DNA from: Clostridiales bacterium
Lineage (GTDB): Bacteria > Bacillota > Clostridia > Oscillospirales > CAG-272
NCBI GenBank assembly: GCA_022800625.1
Contig: JAAWQR010000001.1
Location: 147,736-211,735 of the forward strand
Reading direction: 5' to 3'
Length of the DNA stretch: 64,000 nt
The notes under the pieces were generated by a model that did not search any database, was not told the DNA's origin, and saw nothing but the letters and a program-made list of their open reading frames with translations. Shown piece by piece: positions 52,917 to 61,283 of the stretch. The translations under genes were made by a program, and so were the position numbers. Position 1 is the first letter of the stretch. Each line of letters begins with the position of its first letter.

Positions 52917-53798
52917 TTATTTGTTTCTGGACAGGAGATACACGGCAAGCTCAGAGAGAACTTCACTTTCGCTATAACCTGCAATCGCCTTTGAAGCGCG
53001 ACCTGTCAAAATTTTTTCTTCATCCATAGCTTCGGAAAGAGTCATAAATGAAAGAACGGTCTTTTTACCGTTTTTTTCATCGCTTCCGACAGGCTTGCCG
53101 AGCGTGACACTGTCGCCTTTGACATCAAGGATATCATCATGAATCTGAAAAGCAAGTCCCAAGCATTCCGCATATTCGGAAATTCTCTGTAAAACCGAAT
53201 CATCCGGACTGTCGCATGCCGCATACAAGCCAAGCAGGCAAGCTGCTTTTATAAGAGCCGCAGTTTTTAGCGAATAGAGCTTTTTCAACTCATCATATGT
53301 TCCCGCATTTTCCGAAAGATCTATTTCCTGACCTAAGCACATGCCGCGATAACCCGCAAGTTCTGAAAGCGCAGAAACCGCAAGAACATTGGATTTGTCT
53401 GAAACATATCTGTTTGACGCGCATATTCCGAATGCAAGCGTCAGCAAAGCATCACCTGCAAGAAGAGCTGTCGCTTCACCGAATTTTTTATGACAGGACG
53501 GCTTTCCGCGTCTCATATCGTCGTTGTCCATACAAGGAAGATCGTCATGTATCAGAGAATAAGCGTGCAACATTTCAACAGCACATGCAAACGGCATCGC
53601 AGATTTTCTTTCAACTCCGAACATTTCGGCAAATGTAAGCGTGAGAAAAGCTCTTATGCGTTTTCCTCCCCCGAGCAAGGCGTATTTCATGGCATTTTCA
53701 AGTTCACTTTTGCCTGTATACACTTTAAAGCATGCTTCAAGAGCATCTTCTGTCTCAATAGCATACTTTTTCAGTTTTTCTGCAATATCAGCATTCAT
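52917..53798 (-). CDS. ispA: Farnesyl/geranyl diphosphate synthase
   Basis: 293 residues, short-chain trans-prenyltransferase. The first Asp-rich motif is HDDLPCMDNDDMRRGK (DDxxxxD), the second FQIHDDILDV (DDxxD), with GGGKRIRAFL at the IPP site. The product feeds quinone and undecaprenyl synthesis. A GCCG/CGGC hairpin (53814-53826) precedes the CGGAGA ribosome site. In many Clostridia dxs follows ispA directly; here tlyA follows instead. Confidence 0.95.
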   Translation of the reverse strand: MNADIAEKLKKYAIETEDALEACFKVYTGKSELENAMKYALLGGGKRIRAFLTLTFAEMFGVERKSAMPFACAVEMLHAYSLIHDDLPCMDNDDMRRGKPSCHKKFGEATALLAGDALLTLAFGICASNRYVSDKSNVLAVSALSELAGYRGMCLGQEIDLSENAGTYDELKKLYSLKTAALIKAACLLGLYAACDSPDDSVLQRISEYAECLGLAFQIHDDILDVKGDSVTLGKPVGSDEKNGKKTVLSFMTLSEAMDEEKILTGRASKAIAGYSESEVLSELAVYLLSRNK

Positions 53799-53813
53799 TA
53801 TCGTCTCCGTTCA

Positions 53814-53826
53814 GCCGCAGGACGGC
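53814..53826 (-). promoter_or_regulatory. Leader hairpin abutting the ispA ribosome site
   Basis: GCCG, five-base loop, CGGC, then TGAA and CGGAGA, nearly the same spacing and bases as the leader at 39768. Confidence 0.5.
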
Positions 53827-53864
53827 GCCTAAATATTATATTTAATAAGTTAAGTCTTATTGCG

Positions 53865-54098
53865 TCAATTCATCGGATCTTCAACAGCGCTTCCGTCGGT
53901 ATTAACTCTGAGACGCACCACTTTTTGTTCAGCAGAATCAAGCTTGCTGTTACACAGCTTAACGAGAGTTATTCCCTCTTCAAACAAAGACAGTGAATCG
54001 TCAAGCGGAACATTGCCGGATTCAAGCAGGCGTACCGTTTCTTCAAGCCGGCTCAGCGCTGCTTCAAACGAGAGCTTTTCAATTTCTTCTTTTGTCAT
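53865..54098 (-). CDS. xseB: Exodeoxyribonuclease VII small subunit
   Basis: 77 residues from the internal ATG (MTKEEIEKLSFEAAL), the usual XseB length. It is an all-helical protein with the signature LEETVRLLESGNVPLDDSL and FEEGITLVKLC. Several XseB copies wrap the XseA subunit in exonuclease VII. The upstream in-frame starts would extend into the xseA end. It is 70 bases after xseA and precedes ispA. Confidence 0.94.
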   Translation of the reverse strand: MTKEEIEKLSFEAALSRLEETVRLLESGNVPLDDSLSLFEEGITLVKLCNSKLDSAEQKVVRLRVNTDGSAVEDPMN

Positions 54099-54168
54099 AT
54101 TTATAACCATACCTTTCGCGCATCTGAAAACAATCGGTATAAGCTTTCCGAGCACTTTAATTTCAAAC

Positions 54169-55404
54169 TTATTCTCCGATATTATTATCTTTCTTTATTC
54201 TGTCAACAACAGCGCTTGCTTCGCCGTCAGCTGTTTTAAAGCTGATTCTCCCGCCGAGTTCAAGCTGATCTACCGTTTTTACAAGAGAGCCGCTATCCGT
54301 ATATACCGCGCTGTATCCTCTGGAAATTACGGAAAGAGGATTCAGTGCTTCAAGTTTTGCCGCAGCTCTGCCGAGCATGAGTTTTGCCCTGTTCAAAGTA
54401 CTGCTCTGAGCAGACGCAATGCGCTCCGAAGATAAAAGGACAGCCATTCGTCTGTCATCTATCATAGTCTGAGGATTCTTTAAAGCTCTTGATTCCGACA
54501 AATACGAGAGCTTATCTCTATACGATTTTATCATTTTATTTACGGAAGAAGCCTCATGACGGATCACATTATTGAATTTATTTTTCAGTTCTGCCGTATC
54601 GGGCACTGCAAGCTCAGCCGCGGCAGAAGGAGTCGGCGCTCTTCTGTCAGAGACAAAATCGCAAATCGTGAAGTCGGTTTCATGTCCTACGGCAGATATA
54701 ACGGGGATATGTGAAGCTGCTATGGCATAAGCCAAATTTTCATCGTTGAACGCCCAAAGGTCTTCAATAGATCCGCCTCCGCGCCCTATTATAAGAACAT
54801 CTGCCGCGTTATTTTTATTAAAATATTCAACGCCCGATATCAGGCTCGGAGCGGCGTCAGGTCCCTGAACGAGAGACGGATACAGAATAACCTTGGCATA
54901 AGGAAATCTTCGTCCCGTGACATTTATCATGTCTCTGATAGCCGCCCCGGTCGGAGACGTTATTATCCCGATACGCGACGGAATCTTCGGTATAGCCTTT
55001 TTTCTATCGGGAGCAAACATTCCCTGAGCTTCAAGCTTTTTTTTGAGCTGCTCATAAGCGATATAAAGAGAACCTACTCCATCCGGTTCCATTGAATCAA
55101 CATACAGCTGATACTGTCCGTCACGAACAAAAGATGCAACCCTTCCATGAGCTATAATTTTCATTCCGTTTTCGGGCAGAAAAGCAAGTTTTGATGCGGA
55201 GGCTCTAAACATAACCGCTCTTATAAGGCTTCCTTCATCTTTCATGGAAAAATAAAAGTGCCCCGTCGAATGATTTTTGAAGTTTGATATTTCACCCTTG
55301 ATAAAAATATCGCCTAATGTTCGGTCGCTGTCAAACATACCTTTGATATAAGTATTCAGCTCCGTTACGGAGAGCGCGCTTTTTATATCGGTTCCTGTTG
55401 TCAC
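54169..55404 (-). CDS. xseA: Exodeoxyribonuclease VII large subunit
   Basis: 411 residues from a GTG with GGAGG five bases upstream; earlier in-frame ATGs would place the ribosome site inside the gene. An N-terminal OB fold (about 8-105: DIFIKGEISNFKNHSTGHFYF) is followed by the catalytic domain with PSRIGIITSPTGAAIRDM, GRGGGSIEDLWAFNDE and VISAVGHETDFTICD. The enzyme degrades single-stranded DNA from both ends. Start codon and the upstream gene's stop are one base apart, so translation is coupled. Confidence 0.96.
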   Translation of the reverse strand: MTTGTDIKSALSVTELNTYIKGMFDSDRTLGDIFIKGEISNFKNHSTGHFYFSMKDEGSLIRAVMFRASASKLAFLPENGMKIIAHGRVASFVRDGQYQLYVDSMEPDGVGSLYIAYEQLKKKLEAQGMFAPDRKKAIPKIPSRIGIITSPTGAAIRDMINVTGRRFPYAKVILYPSLVQGPDAAPSLISGVEYFNKNNAADVLIIGRGGGSIEDLWAFNDENLAYAIAASHIPVISAVGHETDFTICDFVSDRRAPTPSAAAELAVPDTAELKNKFNNVIRHEASSVNKMIKSYRDKLSYLSESRALKNPQTMIDDRRMAVLLSSERIASAQSSTLNRAKLMLGRAAAKLEALNPLSVISRGYSAVYTDSGSLVKTVDQLELGGRISFKTADGEASAVVDRIKKDNNIGE

Positions 55405-55405
55405 A

Positions 55406-56404
55406 TTATCCTCCGTGAGCATTACTTGCCATCTCATACATATATTTGCAGATCAGCGCTGCACCTGCGGCATTATCCGATGAATATTCCGCTGAAGAAA
55501 ACATTCCGAGGTGCGAAAGAGAACACCTAATATAAGCAGAGCTCATAACTCCGCCTGCGAACACCACCGGCTTTTCTCCGTATCTTTCCTTTGCGGAGGC
55601 AACCAACCTCGCAGCTGTTTTTGCTATATATTCAAGTATATAAGCCGAGATTTCGGCGGTATCGACACCGTCGTTTATCATCTTTTCAGCTTTATTTTCA
55701 AGTCCAGAAAGATTACATTCAAGTCCTTTGACCGACGGAGAGCATGACTTTATCTTCCCCTGAAATTTCATAGCTTCAGCGTCTATTTCCGCCCCGCAAG
55801 GAAAGCTGTATCCGAGCGCAACGCCGATTCTGTCGATAATCTGTCCGGCAGAAGCGTCCGAAGTGCCGCCTATACGCTTGATTTCAAATACTTTTTGCCT
55901 GTCAGGACTAACCGACAGTATCTCGGTTGTTCCTCCCGAAAAATGGAGCGCATAATGCTCTCTGTTCATAAACGAGTTTATATCAAGACCTTCGTTTATG
56001 CACGCTGAAGAAAGCGCCGCCATAACATGACCTGTTTGATGCGAAGTATAATAAAGCGGAATATTGAAAGCCGCGCACACGGTTTCAGCAACCGCGCGTC
56101 CTACGAGAAAGCACGGCATATATGATCCTTCAATATCACGCGGGGTAAGCGAGCAGGCAGCCGCTGCAAATTCTGTTTCGTTTTTATCAAATGAGTAAAC
56201 GAGTTTTCTCAGTTCACGCGCTATTTGAGGAAAGTTCTTTACATGTGCAAAAACGGCGTCGCTCTGTCTAAGACCGCGCTCTCCCTGTTTTACGGGAAGC
56301 GGGCATTTTATATTTCCGAGAATCATGCCGTTTTCATCGCACACAGCGACGGAGGTTGTATAATTACTTGTATCAAAACCGATATAAAGTTTTTTCTTAT
56401 TCAT
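55406..56404 (-). CDS. TsaD/Kae1-like paralog of unknown function
   Basis: 332 residues from the ATG with GGA six bases upstream. ASKHA fold of the TsaD family: N-terminal LYIGFDTSNYTTSVAV, and the metal motif SHQTGH with His122 and His126. It differs from true TsaD: SGGHT reads SGGTT and the motif GEAFDK region reads ASAGQIIDRIG. So it is probably not the t6A enzyme. Such paralogs are repeatedly found next to xseA in Clostridia, and their role is not established. It overlaps nothing and couples to xseA. Confidence 0.82.
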   Translation of the reverse strand: MNKKKLYIGFDTSNYTTSVAVCDENGMILGNIKCPLPVKQGERGLRQSDAVFAHVKNFPQIARELRKLVYSFDKNETEFAAAACSLTPRDIEGSYMPCFLVGRAVAETVCAAFNIPLYYTSHQTGHVMAALSSACINEGLDINSFMNREHYALHFSGGTTEILSVSPDRQKVFEIKRIGGTSDASAGQIIDRIGVALGYSFPCGAEIDAEAMKFQGKIKSCSPSVKGLECNLSGLENKAEKMINDGVDTAEISAYILEYIAKTAARLVASAKERYGEKPVVFAGGVMSSAYIRCSLSHLGMFSSAEYSSDNAAGAALICKYMYEMASNAHGG

Positions 56405-56441
56405 ACCCAATCCAATTTGATTTCAATCGCATAAACTTAAT

Positions 56442-56861
56442 TTACAGTCTGCCGTTCTCTTTTGCAATTCTGTTTAAAATTCCGTTGACAAACGACGGCT
56501 CCTGATCACCGCCAAATTTTTTTGACAGTTCAAGAGCTTCATTCAAAACAACGCGAGGAGGAACATCGGTATGTATAAGCTCATATATCGCAAGACGAAG
56601 TATTGTTTTTGTAACGCCCGACATGCGCAATGTGCTCCAATTTTTTGAATCTGTCTCAATCATAGCGTCAGCCTCTGCAGAAAAAGCGCAGGCGCCGAGA
56701 AAGCTGTCGCGGATATACCCGACTTCCGGCACGGTATCATCTTTATCGTAGAAAGATAAAAAAGTTTCTTCAGATGTTCTGTCCTTGTTAAAATCAACCG
56801 AAAAAAGCATCTGGAAAACTCTTTCTCTTCTTTCACTTTTAGTATTTCCAAAATCAATCAT
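56442..56861 (-). CDS. nusB: Transcription antitermination protein NusB
   Basis: 139 residues, all-helical. ERRERVFQMLFSVDF at the N-terminus and ILRLAIYEL, VVLNEALELSKKFGGDQEPSFVNGILNRIA at the C-terminus are diagnostic. It binds boxA RNA with NusE (S10) during rRNA antitermination. It opens the nusB to recN run. The ribosome site is poor: AAAGG lies 15 bases from the ATG. No convincing promoter was found directly upstream, though the 56930-56960 stretch is AT-rich. Confidence 0.95.
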   Translation of the reverse strand: MIDFGNTKSERRERVFQMLFSVDFNKDRTSEETFLSFYDKDDTVPEVGYIRDSFLGACAFSAEADAMIETDSKNWSTLRMSGVTKTILRLAIYELIHTDVPPRVVLNEALELSKKFGGDQEPSFVNGILNRIAKENGRL

Positions 56862-57032
56862 ATATTAAAAACCATGCCTTTCTTATCCTCGTCGGGAATG
56901 ACGCAAACAGCATTTATAAAACAAATCAAATAAATGTATATTCTTTATAATTATACATCACTTGCGCACCTTTGTCAATGGAATAAGCAAACAATCCATC
57001 TGTATGGATCAATACTTGTTCGTCAAAGAGAT

Positions 57033-57071
57033 CAAACAGGAGGTTATCCGTGATGGATAGCCTCCTGTTTG
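57033..57071. terminator. Strong hairpin downstream of the decayed gene
   Basis: 11 bp arms (57033-57043 with 57061-57071) continue after one mismatch into TATCC/GGATA around a five-base loop. T-runs are weak on both sides, but the position just after the pseudogene stop fits a terminator. Confidence 0.6.
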
Positions 57072-57078
57072 GAAGTTG

Positions 57079-57276
57079 TTATTCTATTGCTGCAAGATCT
57101 GATCTTTCATAGCGATTATATCCCTGCAATGACTTTTTGTATTTCCGGCACTTAATTGCCTCTTTCAAAGATTTTCCTTTATTGTCCGCAAAAAATCTCG
57201 AATATAAGTATTGTACTCGAACTGCTTATCGATCAGTTATTTCTATTTTTCCACCTGAAGCAGGTCTGTTATTCAT
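57079..57276 (-). pseudogene. Decayed SAP/DUF6434-like gene with frameshifts and internal deletion
   Basis: A ribosome site (AAGGA, six bases) and ATG start MNNRPASGGKIEITDR, then a stop. Shifting one frame gives IDKQFEYNTYIRDF, and a further shift at a T6 run gives FADNKGKSLKEAIKC, continuing to RYERSDLAAIE and a stop. The pieces resemble the start, SAP helix and C-terminal part of small DUF6434-type proteins, joined with at least two frameshifts and missing sequence between the first two blocks. The family name is from memory and moderately sure; the broken frame is seen directly. Confidence 0.6.
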
Positions 57277-57285
57277 ATATTTTCC

Positions 57286-57335
57286 TTAAAAACCGCCTGC
57301 ACTGAGTGTACTTAAATACCTCGGTACAGACGGTT
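57286..57335 (-). terminator. Intrinsic terminator of citrate synthase
   Basis: 12 bp stem (57324-57335 with 57291-57302) with two G-U pairs, followed on the minus strand by T5. Confidence 0.85.
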
Positions 57336-57342
57336 ATAATTC

Positions 57343-58716
57343 TTATCTTTCACTCAGAGGGATATATTTTCTCAGAGGCGCTACCTCGCGGTAAGCTGGT
57401 CTTATGATCTTCCCTGCGCTGACAAGTTCCTCAAGTCTATGCGCGCTCCATCCGGCAACACGCGCAACCGCAAATATCGGAGTATACAGTTCAGCCGGAA
57501 GTCCGAGCATATCGTATGCAAATCCGCTGTAAAAGTCAACATTTACAGAAACACCTTTATACATTTTACGTCTTTCTGCAATAATCTTAGGCGCAAGACG
57601 CTCAACAGCAGCATAAAGCTTAAACTCATCTTCACGCTTCTTTTCAGCAGCAAGCTTTTCAACAAAGCTGCGAAGAATAAGCGCGCGCGGATCGGATTCT
57701 GAATAAACTGCATGACCGACACCGTATATGAGTCCCGAACGGTCAAACGCATCTTTATTAAGTATCTTTTCAAGATATGCCGACAACTCTTCATCATCGC
57801 CGTAGTCCGACACATGCTCCCTTATATCCTCGAACATACGCATGACTTTAATATTTGCTCCTCCGTGTTTGGGACCTTTGAGCGAGCCGAGAGCCGCAGC
57901 TATTGCCGAATATGTATCGGTTCCCGAAGAGGAAACTACCCTCGTTGTAAATGTCGAGTTGTTTCCGCCGCCGTGCTCGGCATGAAGGATAAGAGCAATA
58001 TCAAGCACCGTTGATTCAAGCTTTGTAAATGAACTGTCAGGTCTGAGAAGATGCAGAATGTTCTCAGATGTCGAAAACTTCGGCTCGGGTGAATGGATAA
58101 AAAGGCTGTTCCCGTTATGGTAATGGTCATACGCCTGATAGCCGTAGACTGACAAAAGCGGAAATACTGATATAAGGAATAGGCTTTGGCGAAGCACGTT
58201 AGGTATAGACGTATCGTCGGGATTATCGTCATAAGAATACAGTGTAAGAACGCTTCTGGCAAGCGCGTTCATCATATCGCCGCTCGGTGCTTTCATTATA
58301 ACATCTCTTACAAATGACGGAGGAAGAGAGCGGCAACTGCCAAGCAAGGCGTTAAATTTTTCAAGCTGCGCGGCATTCGGAAGTTCTCCGAAAAGAAGCA
58401 GGTACACCGTTTCCTCAAAACCGTGTCTTCCCTCTTTTAAGCATGCCGATGTAATGTCATTAACACTTATTCCTCTGTAATAAAGTCTTCCGGCGCAAGG
58501 AACAACATTACCGTCCTTTACGCATCGAGCAGTAACTTCGGATATACTCGTAAGTCCTGCTACAACTCCGCTGCCGTCAATATCACGGAGACCGCGTTTT
58601 ACATCATATTTCCCGTAAAGCTCGGGCGCAATACCGGAATTATCCTTTACAAGCTCCGAAAGCTCATACATTTCTTCCGTAATTTCCGAAAAGTTTTTCG
58701 TTTCCTGTGTGTTCAT
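57343..58716 (-). CDS. Citrate synthase
   Basis: 457 residues from the ATG with GGAGG four bases upstream; the longer frame has no site. It belongs to the type II-like clostridial citrate synthases. Active-site segments are LHAEHGGGNNSTFTTRV (His), GSLKGPKHGGANIKV (His) and GVGHAVYSESDPRA (His and Asp region), plus the C-terminal GWSAHRLEEL. It condenses oxaloacetate with acetyl-CoA and opens the oxidative branch toward glutamate. It has its own promoter and terminator, with no aconitase or isocitrate dehydrogenase nearby. Confidence 0.95.
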   Translation of the reverse strand: MNTQETKNFSEITEEMYELSELVKDNSGIAPELYGKYDVKRGLRDIDGSGVVAGLTSISEVTARCVKDGNVVPCAGRLYYRGISVNDITSACLKEGRHGFEETVYLLLFGELPNAAQLEKFNALLGSCRSLPPSFVRDVIMKAPSGDMMNALARSVLTLYSYDDNPDDTSIPNVLRQSLFLISVFPLLSVYGYQAYDHYHNGNSLFIHSPEPKFSTSENILHLLRPDSSFTKLESTVLDIALILHAEHGGGNNSTFTTRVVSSSGTDTYSAIAAALGSLKGPKHGGANIKVMRMFEDIREHVSDYGDDEELSAYLEKILNKDAFDRSGLIYGVGHAVYSESDPRALILRSFVEKLAAEKKREDEFKLYAAVERLAPKIIAERRKMYKGVSVNVDFYSGFAYDMLGLPAELYTPIFAVARVAGWSAHRLEELVSAGKIIRPAYREVAPLRKYIPLSER

Positions 58717-58800
58717 AACGCCTCCGTTCAAAATATAATTGAATTCATTTCCACATTCCTTCTGCACAACGGCTGAACGAATATGAAAAATATTAACACT

Positions 58801-58829
58801 ATTATACATTATTTTACTTCATCAGTCAA
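58801..58829 (-). promoter_or_regulatory. Sigma-A promoter of citrate synthase
   Basis: Minus-strand TTGACT, 17 bases, TATAAT. Confidence 0.85.
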
Positions 58830-58955
58830 GTAAGCAGCACAACAATTAACAATTTGTACATATATAACACAATACAGTTTGCCGTTATTTACCCTTCATC
58901 GCATCATCGAAACTCAAATTAACAAAAAGTTAATTCATATTATTTCAGTATGGTA

Positions 58956-58984
58956 TTGAATTCCTATGGTTTTTGTGGTATATT
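58956..58984 (+). promoter_or_regulatory. Sigma-A promoter of rrf2-nifS-nifU
   Basis: TTGAAT, 17 bases, TATATT, flanked on both sides by the arms ATATTATTTCA and TGAAATAATAT. Confidence 0.75.
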
Positions 58985-59045
58985 ATATCAGTAAGTTGAA
59001 ATAATATACCGATACGCTATGTCAGAAAAGGAGTATAATTTACCT

Positions 59046-59456
59046 ATGATGATTTCAACCAAGGGAAGATATGCCCTGAGAATATTATCAGACCTCGCAC
59101 AGCTTTCCCCGGGGGAATATGCTTCCGTAAAGGACATTTCTGACAGTCAGCAAATATCTCAAAAATATCTTGAATCGATAACTTCCGTCCTCTTAAAAGC
59201 AAACTTTGTAGAAAGCCGAAGAGGAAGGACCGGCGGTTACAGACTGACAAGACCGGCAAGTGAATATACCCTCCTTTCCGTCCTGAAGCTCACCGAAGGC
59301 TCTATATCTCCGGTAAGCTGTATCGATCATGAGGAAGTCCTTTGCGGAAGAGATGAACACTGCATCGCTTATCCGCTGTGGCTGAAGCTTGACAGTATTC
59401 TTGAAAACTATCTCGGAAGCGTATCTGTAGAAGATCTCGTAAACGGCACTCTTTAA
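59046..59456 (+). CDS. Rrf2-family Fe-S regulator (IscR-like), copy 1
   Basis: 136 residues from the first of two adjacent ATGs (MMISTKGRYALRIL). The winged helix covers about 1-60; a wing with RRGRTGGYRL is typical. Three Cys (92, 100, 106; C-x7-C-x5-C) form the [2Fe-2S] ligand set of the IscR type. AGGAG lies 12 bases before the ATG. It sits 35 bases before nifS, so it probably senses Fe-S demand and controls its own operon. Confidence 0.92.
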   Translation: MMISTKGRYALRILSDLAQLSPGEYASVKDISDSQQISQKYLESITSVLLKANFVESRRGRTGGYRLTRPASEYTLLSVLKLTEGSISPVSCIDHEEVLCGRDEHCIAYPLWLKLDSILENYLGSVSVEDLVNGTL

Positions 59457-59491
59457 ATATAAACACATAATTGAAAGGAACAAGCACACTG

Positions 59492-60679
59492 ATGAGAATA
59501 TATGCCGACAACGCGGCGACAACAAAAATAAGCAAAAGAGCAGCTGAGGCAATGACTGTCTGCATGGAGGATCTGTTCGGCAATCCGTCAAGTCTTCACG
59601 CAGACGGGCAAAAAGCTGCCGAAGCGCTAAAGGCAGCGAGGGAATCAATTGCAGCAAATATCGGATGTACGGAAAAAGAAATATACTTTACATCGGGAGG
59701 GAGCGAAAGCGACAACCAGGCGATAATATCTGCCGCTATGTACGGAAAAGCACGCGGTAAGCGCCACATTATTACAACTGCATTTGAACATCATGCAGTG
59801 CTACACACTGTTAGAAAGCTTGAAAAAGAAGGTTTTGAGGTAACATATCTTGATGTACACGGGAATGGCATTGTAAATCCCGCCGAACTTGAAGCAGCAA
59901 TTCGCGAAGATACGGCGCTTGTAACTGTAATGTACGCCAACAATGAGATCGGAACGATTCAGCCGATAGATAAGATCGGTGAAATATGCTCGCGCCGTAA
60001 GGTTCTGTTCCATACCGACGCGGTTCAGGCGGCAGGTCACATTGACATTGACGTTGAACGCTCTAAAGTAGACTATCTTTCCCTCTCAGCGCATAAATTT
60101 CACGGTCCGCGCGGTATCGGAGTTCTTTATGCAAGAAAGAGAAATCAGCTTTTCACGCTTATTGAAGGCGGAGCACAGGAAAGAAGCAGAAGAGCCGGAA
60201 CAGAAAATCTTCCTGCAATTGTCGGAATGGCGGCAGCTCTCGAAGAAGCATGTGAAAAAATGAGAGATAATTCAATCAAAGCAACATCGCTGCGCAATCG
60301 CCTGATAGACGGTCTCTTAAAGATACCGCACACCGTACTTAACGGAGACACAGCACACAGACTTCCCGGCAATGTAAACGTATGCTTTGAAGGAATCGAA
60401 GGAGAATCACTTCTGCTTTTGCTTGATATGAAAGGAATATCAGCTTCTTCAGGCTCTGCATGCACCTCAGGTTCTCTCGATCCCAGCCATGTGCTTTTGG
60501 CTATAGGCAGACCTCATGAGATCGCGCACGGCTCATTAAGATTGACACTTGACGAGAGCAATACAGAATCAGAAATTGACACGATAATTTCATCTGTTAC
60601 AGAGGTAGTTGACAGACTCAGAAAAATGTCTCCCGTATGGGATGATCTGGAGAAAGGAATAAAAAAGCATGTTATATAG
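59492..60679 (+). CDS. Cysteine desulfurase (NifS/IscS family)
   Basis: 395 residues from the ATG giving MRIYADNAATTK. The PLP Lys is Lys202 in LSAHKFHGPRG, the active-site Cys324 is in SSGSACTSGSLDPSHVL, and HHAVLHT and TDAVQAAG are conserved. It extracts sulfur from cysteine for Fe-S cluster assembly on the scaffold encoded next, whose start it overlaps by 11 bases. GAAAGGA lies 12 bases upstream. Confidence 0.96.
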   Translation: MRIYADNAATTKISKRAAEAMTVCMEDLFGNPSSLHADGQKAAEALKAARESIAANIGCTEKEIYFTSGGSESDNQAIISAAMYGKARGKRHIITTAFEHHAVLHTVRKLEKEGFEVTYLDVHGNGIVNPAELEAAIREDTALVTVMYANNEIGTIQPIDKIGEICSRRKVLFHTDAVQAAGHIDIDVERSKVDYLSLSAHKFHGPRGIGVLYARKRNQLFTLIEGGAQERSRRAGTENLPAIVGMAAALEEACEKMRDNSIKATSLRNRLIDGLLKIPHTVLNGDTAHRLPGNVNVCFEGIEGESLLLLLDMKGISASSGSACTSGSLDPSHVLLAIGRPHEIAHGSLRLTLDESNTESEIDTIISSVTEVVDRLRKMSPVWDDLEKGIKKHVI

Positions 60680-61106
60680 TGAAAAAGTCATGGATCATTT
60701 TATGAATCCGAGAAACGTCGGAAAGATCGAGGACGCTGACGGAGTGGGCGAGGTCGGAAACGCTAAGTGCGGAGACATAATGAAAATATATTTAAAAATC
60801 GATAATGATGTTATAACCGATGTTAAATTCAACACATTCGGATGCGGTTCCGCTATTGCGACAAGCAGTATGGCTTGTGAAATGATTAAAGGCAAGCCAC
60901 TGTCAGAGGCAATGGAGCTTACAAATCAAGCTGTTGTAGAAGCTCTCGACGGTTTGCCTCCGCAGAAGATACACTGCTCTGTTCTTGCAGAAGAAGCGGT
61001 AAAAGCCGCTGTCAAGGATTACTATGATAAAAACGGAATAGAATATGATTCGACTCTGTTCCGCGAAGGCAGCCACTGCGATCACTGCTCAAATGCTGAA
61101 AATTAA
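60669..61106 (+). CDS. Fe-S cluster scaffold protein (NifU N-domain / IscU)
   Basis: 145 residues. The scaffold Cys are Cys34 (NAKCGD), Cys59 (FGCGSAIA) and Cys103 (KIHCSVLAEEA). The C-terminal tail adds a short Cys-rich HCDHC segment that is common in clostridial NifU-like scaffolds. It receives sulfur from the upstream desulfurase. The genes overlap by 11 bases, so they are coupled. A terminator follows at once. Confidence 0.95.
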   Translation: MLYSEKVMDHFMNPRNVGKIEDADGVGEVGNAKCGDIMKIYLKIDNDVITDVKFNTFGCGSAIATSSMACEMIKGKPLSEAMELTNQAVVEALDGLPPQKIHCSVLAEEAVKAAVKDYYDKNGIEYDSTLFREGSHCDHCSNAEN

Positions 61107-61110
61107 AAAC

Positions 61111-61152
61111 AAACCGTGTAAAGCTTAAAATAAAGCTTTATACGGTTTTATG
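61111..61152 (+). terminator. Terminator after the Fe-S scaffold gene
   Basis: 16-base arms (61111-61126 with 61133-61148) with one G-U pair and a six-base loop, T-rich end. Confidence 0.88.
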
Positions 61153-61205
61153 CTTTTTAAACTCTCAGTTTCTTATTATTCCGATTGGCTTTGTAAGATT
61201 TAATA

Positions 61206-61234
61206 TTGAAAAAGCACAAAAATTATGTTATTAT
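61206..61234 (+). promoter_or_regulatory. Promoter of the second rrf2 gene
   Basis: TTGAAA, 17 bases, TATTAT; an overlapping TATAAT lies three bases further. Confidence 0.75.
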
Positions 61235-61283
61235 AATATTAGAAAATTTCTGAAATTACAGAACCGAAGGAGGAATGCAAATA

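Larger units (their letters stand above)
58717..59045. other. Divergent regulatory region between citrate synthase and rrf2
   Basis: 329 bases without a gene. It contains the citrate synthase promoter (58801-58829), the rrf2 promoter (58956-58984) and an 11 bp inverted repeat (58937-58947 and 58997-59007) that brackets the rrf2 promoter. Confidence 0.65.
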
